This document shows, piece after piece, positions 1 through 5,529 of a DNA stretch of 9,296 nt. Both the position numbers and the translations under genes were made by a program. Source of the stretch: JANQQZ01 sp039187315. Lineage in GTDB: Bacteria; Planctomycetota; Phycisphaerae; Phycisphaerales; UBA1924. The notes under the pieces are model-generated. The model searched no databases and was not told the origin of the DNA. It saw only the letters and a program-made list of their open reading frames with translations. Positions within the stretch are counted from its first letter, which is position 1. Each line of letters starts with the position of its first letter. The stretch is from positions 1 to 9,296 of the forward strand of contig JBCCZQ010000091.1 of the NCBI GenBank assembly GCA_039187315.1, given 5' to 3'.

Positions 1-1
1 C

Positions 2-553
2 GCGAGCATCGCTGAGACCCTCGAACGGTTTCGCCCGGTTGCGGAGCGGGCTCGGGAGGCGGGCCTGGCGACGCGGGGCTACGTCTCATGCGCAGTGGCC
101 TGTCCGTTCGAGGGCTCGATCGACCCGGCCCAGGTCGCCGACGTCGCCGGTCGGCTGCTGTCGCTCGGCATCGACGAGATCGATCTGGGTGACACGATCG
201 GTGCTGGCACGCCCGAGTCGATCGACGCGCTGCTGAATGTCGTGCTGGACGCTGTGCCTGTGGAGCGGGTGGTGTTGCACCTGCACGACACGTTCGGGCG
301 GGCATCGGCGTGCGTGGCGGCGGGCCTGTCTTCGGGCGTTCGCCGCTTTGATGGCGCAGTCGGCGGGCTTGGTGGGTGCCCGTACGCCTCGACCGCCACA
401 ACGCGCGCCCCTGGCAATATCGGTCTGGGTACGCTCGCCGGAGTGATCGAAGCGGCGGGCCATACCGTTGATATCGACCAGGCTGCGCTGAAATCGGCCG
501 AGGCTCTCGCAGCCGGCATGCGCGCCCCCTCTGGCGGGAGCGAATCACCGTGA
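2..553 (+). CDS. mvaB: Hydroxymethylglutaryl-CoA lyase, 5' truncated by window edge
   Basis: Cleaves 3-hydroxy-3-methylglutaryl-CoA to acetyl-CoA and acetoacetate, the last step of leucine catabolism; a cytosolic TIM-barrel enzyme needing a divalent metal. The reading frame is open from base 2, so about the N-terminal 110-130 residues are missing, including the catalytic Arg-Asp pair of the family. What remains shows the family landmarks in order: RGYVSCAVACPFEG near 74-115, EIDLGDTIGAGTP near 178-213, the metal-binding HLHDT (two His at 278-280 and 284-286), and GGLGGCPYA with the catalytic Cys at 377-379. The loop after that Cys is longer than in the human enzyme: Cys to the conserved Asn (416-418) is 13 residues rather than 9, and the residue matching human Glu279 is Gly. 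The stop TGA overlaps the GTG start of the next gene by 4 nt, so translational coupling is likely. A related HMGL-like carboncarbon lyase is the alternative, but the Cys motif and the leucine-type neighbour favour HMG-CoA lyase. Confidence 0.88.
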   Translation, partial: ASIAETLERFRPVAERAREAGLATRGYVSCAVACPFEGSIDPAQVADVAGRLLSLGIDEIDLGDTIGAGTPESIDALLNVVLDAVPVERVVLHLHDTFGRASACVAAGLSSGVRRFDGAVGGLGGCPYASTATTRAPGNIGLGTLAGVIEAAGHTVDIDQAALKSAEALAAGMRAPSGGSESP

Positions 554-1371
554 TTGCATCCGAGCAAGTCGAGCGCAATGGAGCGGCCGTGCGCATGATC
601 ACGCTGGCCCGCCCGGAGCAGCGCAACGCACTCACACCCGGCATGCTCGCAAGCCTGGTCGGCGAGTTGAACAAGGCCGAAGCGCACGGCGAGGCCGTCC
701 TTCTCCGCGGGCAGGGCCGCTGTTTCTGCGCCGGTTTCGACCTCGAGCTGTGCCGGACCACCCCGGACGGTTCGACGCTGCGTCTTTTGTTGACCGGCTT
801 GAGCGACGCCTGCCGCGCGATGCGCCGGCACCCGCGACCCGTAGTAGTTGTCGCCCACGGGGCCGCGATTGCCGGAGGCTGCGCGCTGCTGGGCGGCGCG
901 GATCTCGTGATCGCGACTGCGGGCTGCAAGCTCGGTTATCCCGTCGTGCGCCTGGGAATCTCCCCGGCCGTCACCGTCCCGCTGTTGCGGCTGTACCTCG
1001 GCGACGGGGGTGCTCGGCACCGCACGCTGCTTCCGGACCTCTTCGACGGTGTCGATGGTGCGCGGCGTTCGCTCGTCCACGAGCTGCACGCGAACGACTC
1101 GGAGGCGCAGAACGCCGGCCTCGAACACGCGCTCGGGCTGGCAGCCAAGCCACCCGGCGCCTTCGAAGCGACCAAACGATGGCTGGGCGTGCTCGAAGGA
1201 TCGGACCGCGATTCGGCATTCGACGAGGCGCTCGCCGTGTCGCTGGGGCTCACCGGCGGGAGCGAAGAGGCCACCCTGCTGGGCACCAAGCAGCCCGAGC
1301 CGAACCAAGGCGGACGCGGGACAGGCACGCAGAACCGGGGTGACCGGATGGAGGACGGACCGCATGGCTGA
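550..1371 (+). CDS. Crotonase-fold (enoyl-CoA hydratase/isomerase) protein lacking both catalytic Glu
   Basis: A 273-residue member of the crotonase superfamily. The GTG start at 550 overlaps the HMG-CoA lyase stop by 4 nt and follows GGGAG at 536-540 with 9 nt spacing. Family features seen: PEQRNALT near the N-terminus, the first oxyanion-hole strand with FCAGFDL, and the second one with AAIAGGCALL around residues 106-114. The two residues that act as general acid and base in typical hydratases are both replaced: Ala112 where rat mitochondrial enoyl-CoA hydratase has Glu144, and Val132 where it has Glu164. The spacing between them (20 residues) is the normal one, so the alignment is secure. 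CoA binding and thioester polarisation may survive, but ordinary hydration chemistry is unlikely. The last roughly 35 residues are Gly-, Gln- and charge-rich and look disordered. It could be a pseudoenzyme partner of the next gene's product or catalyse another crotonase reaction. Overlap with the next gene is 8 nt. Confidence 0.82.
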   Translation: MIASEQVERNGAAVRMITLARPEQRNALTPGMLASLVGELNKAEAHGEAVLLRGQGRCFCAGFDLELCRTTPDGSTLRLLLTGLSDACRAMRRHPRPVVVVAHGAAIAGGCALLGGADLVIATAGCKLGYPVVRLGISPAVTVPLLRLYLGDGGARHRTLLPDLFDGVDGARRSLVHELHANDSEAQNAGLEHALGLAAKPPGAFEATKRWLGVLEGSDRDSAFDEALAVSLGLTGGSEEATLLGTKQPEPNQGGRGTGTQNRGDRMEDGPHG

Positions 1372-2134
1372 TCTAGCGAGCCTGACTTTTGATGGCCCGG
1401 TTGCGACGCTCACGCTGCGCCGTCCTGAAGCGCGGAACGCCCTGTCGCTCGAGCTCCTCGGCTCCGTCCACGAGCGGCTGGATGAACTCGACGCGATGCA
1501 GAGCGGCCCGACGGTGCTCGTCTTCACCGGCGAGGGAAAGAGCTTCTGCGCCGGGATGGACCTCAAGCAGGTCATCATCGATGGCCCTGAAAGCGCCGGT
1601 ACACCGCGGCAGCTTCTCGAGTCCCTCGCGCGGGCATGCCAGCGGCTGCGACTGCTCCCGAGTGTGACCGTCGCCTCGGTTTCTGGCGCGGCCATCGGGG
1701 GTGGTTGTGGGCTCGCGACCGTCTGCGATCTGGCGGTCACGCATGCCGAGGCCAAGCTGGGCTTCCCGGAGGTTGACCTCGGGCTATGCCCGGCGGTCGT
1801 CGCGCCGTGGGTGGCTCGGCGGATCGGTCACGGCCGCGCCCGAACGGTGCTGCTGGCAGGTGGGCTGATGTCCGGGCGGGACGCCTACGAGCTGGGGCTG
1901 GTGTCGCATGTCGTTGATTCGGCCGACAGGCTCGATGAAGAAACCCGCTCGGTTGTCTCGTCGCTGACGGCCGGCGGCCCCCGCGCCCTCCGCGCGACCA
2001 AGGAGCTGCTCAACACGATCGACGGCTCGCTCGCGGGCGATCTGCTCGAGCGCGGCGCAGCTCTCTCGGCCGACGTGCTCTCGACCGATGAGGCCCAGGC
2101 CCGCCTCCGCTCGCGGCTGAGCGATCAGAACTAG
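1364..2134 (+). CDS. Enoyl-CoA hydratase family protein, probable methylglutaconyl-CoA hydratase (LiuC type)
   Basis: A 256-residue crotonase. The ATG at 1364 lies inside the end of the previous gene and follows GGAGGA at 1350-1355 with 8 nt spacing. Visible motifs: PEARNALS (N-terminal), GEGKSFCAGMDL (first oxyanion-hole strand), GAAIGGGCGLATVCDL (second oxyanion-hole loop) and FPEVDLGLCPAVVAPWV. The Glu matching rat Glu164 is kept (Glu136), while the position of Glu144 is Gly116. That pattern, together with EVxLGLxPAVxxPxV, is what I know from LiuC-type methylglutaconyl-CoA hydratases and their relatives acting on branched acyl-CoAs. In that role it would convert 3-methylglutaconyl-CoA to HMG-CoA, the substrate of the lyase two genes upstream, which fits the operon. 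Substrate assignment is an inference; the superfamily membership is clear. The gene ends in TAG, which shares a CTAG palindrome with the stop of the convergent - strand gene. Confidence 0.85.
   Translation: MADLASLTFDGPVATLTLRRPEARNALSLELLGSVHERLDELDAMQSGPTVLVFTGEGKSFCAGMDLKQVIIDGPESAGTPRQLLESLARACQRLRLLPSVTVASVSGAAIGGGCGLATVCDLAVTHAEAKLGFPEVDLGLCPAVVAPWVARRIGHGRARTVLLAGGLMSGRDAYELGLVSHVVDSADRLDEETRSVVSSLTAGGPRALRATKELLNTIDGSLAGDLLERGAALSADVLSTDEAQARLRSRLSDQN
2131..2134. other. Shared CTAG palindrome serving as both convergent stop codons
   Basis: TAG at 2132-2134 ends the + strand hydratase, and the complement of 2131-2133 reads TAG and ends the - strand ygfZ-like gene. There is therefore no intergenic space, and no terminator can sit between the two genes; any terminator for one must lie inside the other. 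Confidence 0.85.
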
Positions 2135-3342
2135 TTGTTCGCCGCGATCACGGGCGCGGTCGCCAGCCCTGGCTGCACCTCCGCAGCAAGCCGTTGGCCC
2201 TCGGCGGTGAGGACCAGCCTCGTGCCGGGCTCGTGGTATCCCCACTTGACCGTCGCGAGCGCCACCGGCACGCCGCCGAGCGTGGGGCTCAGTGTCGCGC
2301 TGGTCACCGCGCCGACGTCGACGCCCAGCTCACCCTCTGGTGACAGAACGGAACCGGTCTGAGGCTGGACGACGCCGTTGGTATCGTTCAGCTTCGACTC
2401 GCAGCGCAGGCCGACGACGACCTGCTTCGGGTGACCCAGTGACTTCATCCGCGCGACGATCTCCTGCCCGAGGAAGCATCCCTTGGTGAAGCTGACGCGC
2501 GAGTCGAGCAGGCCGGTCTCCGCCGGCAGGCTGCTGGGTCCGAAGTCCAGCATGAACCTGGGCAGACCGGCCTCGATCCGAGCGATGTTGAGCGCCTGCC
2601 AGCCCGCCAGGCGCAGGCGGACGCGCGCGGCCAGCGATCGGTCATCCGCGATCGCCCCATCTTCCTGGCCGATGCGATCAAGCCCGGCGGGCGATCCCGC
2701 CGCAAGCAGTGCCTGTGCTACCTGGACCGCATCCTGTGCTGCCAGCGTGAGCCCGATCGCCGGCACACCGAGCGCATCGTCGCGATCAAGCAGCACGGCG
2801 CACCCCGCGATCTCACTCTTGATGCACATACCGCTGCGAGTCGGGTGATCGCCCGCGAGGGACGAGAGCAATTCGACTGCGGTCGGGCCGATCAGCTCGA
2901 GCCGATGCGCCTGATCCGTCACATCTTCGAGCGTCGTGTCTTCCATCATCACATAGCCGCCGAGTGAATCGACGAACGCCGATGCCGTAAAGGCATCAAG
3001 GTGCGCAACGATGTGGTCATCCCGGATCAGCAGCAGCAGATCCGCGACGATGCGTCCCTTGCGGCTTAGCCAGAACGATCGAACAGCGTCTCCTGAGGCA
3101 ACGCCCGCGAGTTCCTGCGTCAGCATGTTGTTCAGGAATTCCATGCGGTCCGCGCCGGCGATTCGGATGACAGCGCCATCGGGACGATCGAGCAGCACGC
3201 ATCGATTCCTGAGTGCTGCATACTCCAGCTCGAGGTGGCCGAAGGTCTGGGTGACATCGATCCCACCGTCCTCTGGACCGTATGACGCCGTGACCGCCCC
3301 CTCGCGTTCAAAGGTTGTCACCAGCGGCGATCGGTGTGCCAT
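2131..3342 (-). CDS. ygfZ: YgfZ/GcvT-like folate-binding protein
   Basis: A 403-residue protein of the YgfZ (IbaG/IBA57) branch of the GcvT fold. In E. coli YgfZ is a tetrahydrofolate-binding protein that supports assembly or repair of some iron-sulfur clusters; function here is by family. The diagnostic motif KGCFLGQE occupies residues 287-294, with the conserved Cys at 289. The N-terminal aminomethyltransferase-like part (RNRCVLLDRPDG, then FLNNMLTQEL) and the C-terminal barrel segment (LGVDVGAVTSATLSP, then VPVALATVKW) are in the expected order. It is longer than E. coli YgfZ (about 326 residues), with extra length in the N-terminal leader and between the motif regions. I chose the ATG at 3340-3342 because homology begins shortly after it; the frame stays open upstream to 3636, but that part runs through the divergent peptidase gene. 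No Shine-Dalgarno site is visible before this ATG. It converges with the hydratase gene, the two stops overlapping by 3 nt. Confidence 0.88.
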   Translation of the reverse strand: MAHRSPLVTTFEREGAVTASYGPEDGGIDVTQTFGHLELEYAALRNRCVLLDRPDGAVIRIAGADRMEFLNNMLTQELAGVASGDAVRSFWLSRKGRIVADLLLLIRDDHIVAHLDAFTASAFVDSLGGYVMMEDTTLEDVTDQAHRLELIGPTAVELLSSLAGDHPTRSGMCIKSEIAGCAVLLDRDDALGVPAIGLTLAAQDAVQVAQALLAAGSPAGLDRIGQEDGAIADDRSLAARVRLRLAGWQALNIARIEAGLPRFMLDFGPSSLPAETGLLDSRVSFTKGCFLGQEIVARMKSLGHPKQVVVGLRCESKLNDTNGVVQPQTGSVLSPEGELGVDVGAVTSATLSPTLGGVPVALATVKWGYHEPGTRLVLTAEGQRLAAEVQPGLATAPVIAANN

Positions 3343-3420
3343 ATACGACGGTAGGTCGAGCGAACCGCGCCGGTGCGCTAGAGTCGTGACCGCGGACGTG
3401 CGGCCGCGTGGAGACCTCCC
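3343..3420. promoter_or_regulatory. 78-nt divergent spacer with candidate promoters for ygfZ-like and M42 genes
   Basis: The two genes start in opposite directions from this spacer, so it should carry a promoter for each. On the + strand, TAGAGT at 3379-3384 is a possible -10 box, leaving roughly 30 nt of leader before the M42 ATG. On the - strand, TACCGT (+ strand 3348-3353) lies 5 nt from the ygfZ-like ATG, compatible with a leaderless or nearly leaderless mRNA. I see no convincing -35 box for either, so both calls are weak. Confidence 0.35.
3410..3413 (+). promoter_or_regulatory. Shine-Dalgarno site of the M42 peptidase gene
   Basis: GGAG lies 7 nt before the ATG at 3421 and supports that start. 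Confidence 0.6.
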
Positions 3421-4488
3421 ATGAACACCGACCTGCTGAAGCGCTTGTGCGAAACGCCCGGAGTACCGGGGCGGGAAGAACGCGTCCGCGCACTCATCGA
3501 ATCCGAGATCAAGGGTCTGTTCGACGAAACACTGACCGATGCGATGGGCACGCTCATCTGTACGCGAAAGCCCCGAACAGCCTCGGGCTCCAAACGCAAG
3601 ACCAGTGATCCGACCCGGATCATGCTGCTCTGTCATATGGACGAGATCGGGTTCTACGTCTCATCGATCGATGAGCACGGGTACATCTGGATCGACCCGG
3701 CGGGCGGTTTCGATACACGGAATCTGTTCTCGCGCCGTGTCCGCGTCTGTACCGAAAAGGGAGACATCCACGGCGTCATGAACCCCGGCGGTCGCCCGGT
3801 GCACATCGCGACACCCGAAGACCGCAAGAAGGTTCCCGAGGTCAACGAGTTTTTCGTCGACATCGGCATGTCCAAGGCAGCCGTCGAGAAACGCGTGCGT
3901 GTCGGCGACTTCATCGTGATGGAAGAGCCGTTCCGGGAGATGGGCGACAAGCTTGTGTCCAAGGCCCTCGACAATCGGGTTGCCTGCTGGCTGGGCATCG
4001 AGTCGATCCGCCAACTCGCGGCATCCAAGAAGGGACACGCCGCTGAGATCATCGTTGCGTTCACGACGCAGGAAGAAGTCGGACTCCGAGGTGCGAAGAC
4101 GGCCTCCTATCGGGTCAAGCCCGACATCGGCTTCGGGCTGGATGTGACGCTTGCGTGCGATACGCCCGGCGTGCCGAAGAATGAGCGGGTCTCGACGCAG
4201 GGCGATGGTTTCGTGCTGCACGTCAAGGATGGCAGCTTCATCTCGGATCACACGCTGGTGAACGAGGTTGAGGCAATCGCGAAGAAGGCTCGGATCAAGT
4301 ACCAGCGATCGATCCTTGCTCGAGGCGGTCAGGACGGCGCGGCGGCGCAGCAGGCGGCGGCAGGGGCACGGGCCGTGGGCATCACCGTGGGCACGCGGTA
4401 CATCCACACGGTGTGCGAGATGATCGACCGGAAGGACCTCGCTGCGGCGCGTGATGTGCTGGCGGCGTATCTCGCGTCTGCCTCGTGA
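3421..4488 (+). CDS. M42-family metallo-aminopeptidase (TET/FrvX-like)
   Basis: A 355-residue cytosolic metallopeptidase of family M42, whose known members (TET aminopeptidases, FrvX, glutamyl aminopeptidase PepA of lactococci, YsdC) form dodecameric shells that trim peptides; CelM-type proteins share the fold. All expected metal and catalytic residues are visible: His72 and Asp74 in CHMDEIGF, the bridging Asp184 in KALDNR, the catalytic pair Glu218-Glu219 in TTQEEVGLRGA, Asp241 in GLDVTLACDTPG, and His329 in RYIHTVCEMID. Length is typical. A Lys/Arg/Ser/Thr-rich insert at about residues 49-64 lies between the N-terminal helices and the first metal motif and looks like a surface loop. No signal peptide is seen. 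The ATG has a GGAG site 7 nt upstream. The gene is divergent from the ygfZ-like gene and precedes the third crotonase by 98 nt. Which peptide termini it prefers cannot be read from sequence. Confidence 0.93.
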   Translation: MNTDLLKRLCETPGVPGREERVRALIESEIKGLFDETLTDAMGTLICTRKPRTASGSKRKTSDPTRIMLLCHMDEIGFYVSSIDEHGYIWIDPAGGFDTRNLFSRRVRVCTEKGDIHGVMNPGGRPVHIATPEDRKKVPEVNEFFVDIGMSKAAVEKRVRVGDFIVMEEPFREMGDKLVSKALDNRVACWLGIESIRQLAASKKGHAAEIIVAFTTQEEVGLRGAKTASYRVKPDIGFGLDVTLACDTPGVPKNERVSTQGDGFVLHVKDGSFISDHTLVNEVEAIAKKARIKYQRSILARGGQDGAAAQQAAAGARAVGITVGTRYIHTVCEMIDRKDLAAARDVLAAYLASAS

Positions 4489-4572
4489 CGGCTGCCGACT
4501 CGGGGACACATCGCGCGTTCTCGGACGCAACCCGCCGCCCAGAGCCCGAGGTGGGCGACGGGCCAGGGGCTG

Positions 4573-4589
4573 TATACAATCCGACGATG
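4573..4589 (+). promoter_or_regulatory. Candidate -10 box placed for a leaderless start of the third crotonase gene
   Basis: TATACAAT at 4573-4580 contains the -10-like hexamer TACAAT (4575-4580). The ATG begins at 4587, 6 nt after it, which is where transcription would start. No Shine-Dalgarno site stands at a usable distance: the nearest purine run, AGGGG, is about 18 nt upstream. No good -35 box is visible. An AT-rich octamer is conspicuous in this GC-rich spacer. Confidence 0.4.
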
Positions 4590-5492
4590 GACCTTTTTCG
4601 AGTCGAACCAGAACGGGCCCAGGGCTCGCCGGGCATCGTTGTCCTCTGGCTGGAACAAGAGGGCAAGCCGGTCGTCGTGCTCGACCAGGACCTCATCAGG
4701 CGGCTGGACGCCACGCTCGACACGATTCCCGCGGACGCCGACGGCCTGGTTCTCGCCAGCGCCGCCCCACGCGCTTTTGTCGCGGGGGCGGACCTCAACA
4801 CCATCAAGGCGCTCGATGACGAGCAGCTCGACCGCTATCTGCAGTTCGGCTCGCGCGTTTTCGGACGGCTGGCCTCGTTCCCGTTTCCGACAGCGGCTGC
4901 GATCCACGCCGCTGCGCTCGGGGGGGGGTTGGAGCTGGCCATGCACTGCGACGGGCTCATCGCGGCGCCGCCCAAACCTCGGGACGACGGCTCACCCGGC
5001 AGGCCATATCCGGTCGGCCTGCCCGAGGCGGGTTTGAAGATCTGCCCGGGCTGGGGCGGGACCAATCTGCTACCGGCCCGGATCGAGCCGGGTCGGGCGA
5101 TCCAGGCCACCGCAACAGGCAAGCCGCTGAACTTCGAGACCGCCCGGGAGGCGGGTCTGTTCGATGCGGTTGCCGATGACGCGGGCGGGCTGATCGAGAC
5201 CGCGCGGCACTGGATCCGCTCGCGCACCAGCACATCTCGAGATGGCTGCCCGCTGCGATGGATCGGGCGCAAGGACGCGGGTTCCGTTGTTCAAGCGGCC
5301 CTTGAGCAGGTCCGAGAATCGCTTGAGGACGAGCCGGCTCAGGCGGTCGCCGAAGCGGTCGATACAGGATTGGTCAAGGGCTGGCAGGCGGCGCTTGCCA
5401 TCGAACGGGCGCGGCTGATCTGGCTGCGCAACCGGCCCGCGGGCATCGAAGCGATCGAAGGGTTTTTTGCGAAGTCGGCGGCGAAGGGATAA
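4587..5492 (+). CDS. Enoyl-CoA hydratase/isomerase family protein with both catalytic Glu
   Basis: A 301-residue crotonase, probably hydrating 2-enoyl-CoAs in beta-oxidation or amino-acid catabolism. Motifs: RAFVAGADL (first oxyanion-hole strand), ALGGGLELAMHCD (second, with Glu116 matching rat Glu144) and GLPEAGLKICPGWGGT (Glu147 matching rat Glu164). Both acid/base residues are thus present, unlike the two crotonases at the left. They are 31 residues apart instead of 20; the extra 11 residues sit in a Pro/Gly/Arg-rich loop at about 127-141. The C-terminal part (about 200-301) is helical and ends in IEAIEGFFAK, like the usual C-terminal helix of the family. The frame is open back to a GTG at 4485 that overlaps the M42 stop, but the extra 34 residues are Pro/Arg-rich and unlike the family, so I prefer the ATG at 4587. 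A run of nine G codes the Gly-Gly-Gly of the oxyanion hole. The exact substrate is unknown; 37 nt separate it from the acyl-CoA dehydrogenase gene. Confidence 0.82.
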   Translation: MDLFRVEPERAQGSPGIVVLWLEQEGKPVVVLDQDLIRRLDATLDTIPADADGLVLASAAPRAFVAGADLNTIKALDDEQLDRYLQFGSRVFGRLASFPFPTAAAIHAAALGGGLELAMHCDGLIAAPPKPRDDGSPGRPYPVGLPEAGLKICPGWGGTNLLPARIEPGRAIQATATGKPLNFETAREAGLFDAVADDAGGLIETARHWIRSRTSTSRDGCPLRWIGRKDAGSVVQAALEQVRESLEDEPAQAVAEAVDTGLVKGWQAALAIERARLIWLRNRPAGIEAIEGFFAKSAAKG

Positions 5493-5493
5493 C

Positions 5494-5511
5494 GGCGCCG
5501 GCTGGTGCCGG
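5494..5511 (+). other. Short GC-rich hairpin directly before a Shine-Dalgarno site
   Basis: CCGGC at 5498-5502 can pair with GCCGG at 5507-5511 around the loop TGGT. A competing pairing joins 5494-5499 with 5504-5509, including one G-U pair. No T-run follows, so it is not a rho-independent terminator. It abuts the Shine-Dalgarno run at 5514, so a small effect on translation or mRNA ends is possible, but chance is also likely at this base composition. Confidence 0.3.
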
Positions 5512-5513
5512 TC

Positions 5514-5522
5514 GGAGGAGGA
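5514..5522 (+). promoter_or_regulatory. Strong Shine-Dalgarno site setting the acyl-CoA dehydrogenase start
   Basis: GGAGGAGGA ends 7 nt before the GTG at 5530. It selects this GTG over the TTG at 5467, inside the preceding gene, and over the ATG at 5548, which would be 25 nt away. Confidence 0.7.
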
Positions 5523-5529
5523 CGAAGGC

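Noticed and set aside
79..1755. Long - strand open frame (558 codons) across the left block
   Set aside because: It runs opposite to three well-supported crotonase/lyase genes, is Arg/Ser/Pro-rich and low in complexity, and has no recognisable motif: a GC-rich shadow.
3343..3636. Upstream extension of the ygfZ-like frame by 98 codons
   Set aside because: It would run through the divergent spacer and into the M42 gene, and the extra residues show no similarity to YgfZ.
4536..4557. Inverted repeat CGCCCA / TGGGCG after the M42 gene
   Set aside because: Only 6 bp with a 10-nt loop and no T-run, so not a convincing terminator.
4485..4586. GTG start overlapping the M42 stop for the third crotonase
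   Set aside because: The 34 extra residues are Pro/Arg/Gly-rich and not part of the crotonase fold; no Shine-Dalgarno site favours it. It remains possible, as noted for the start-site check.
5463..5468. T6 run near the end of the third crotonase
   Set aside because: No stem precedes it and it lies inside the coding region; not a terminator.
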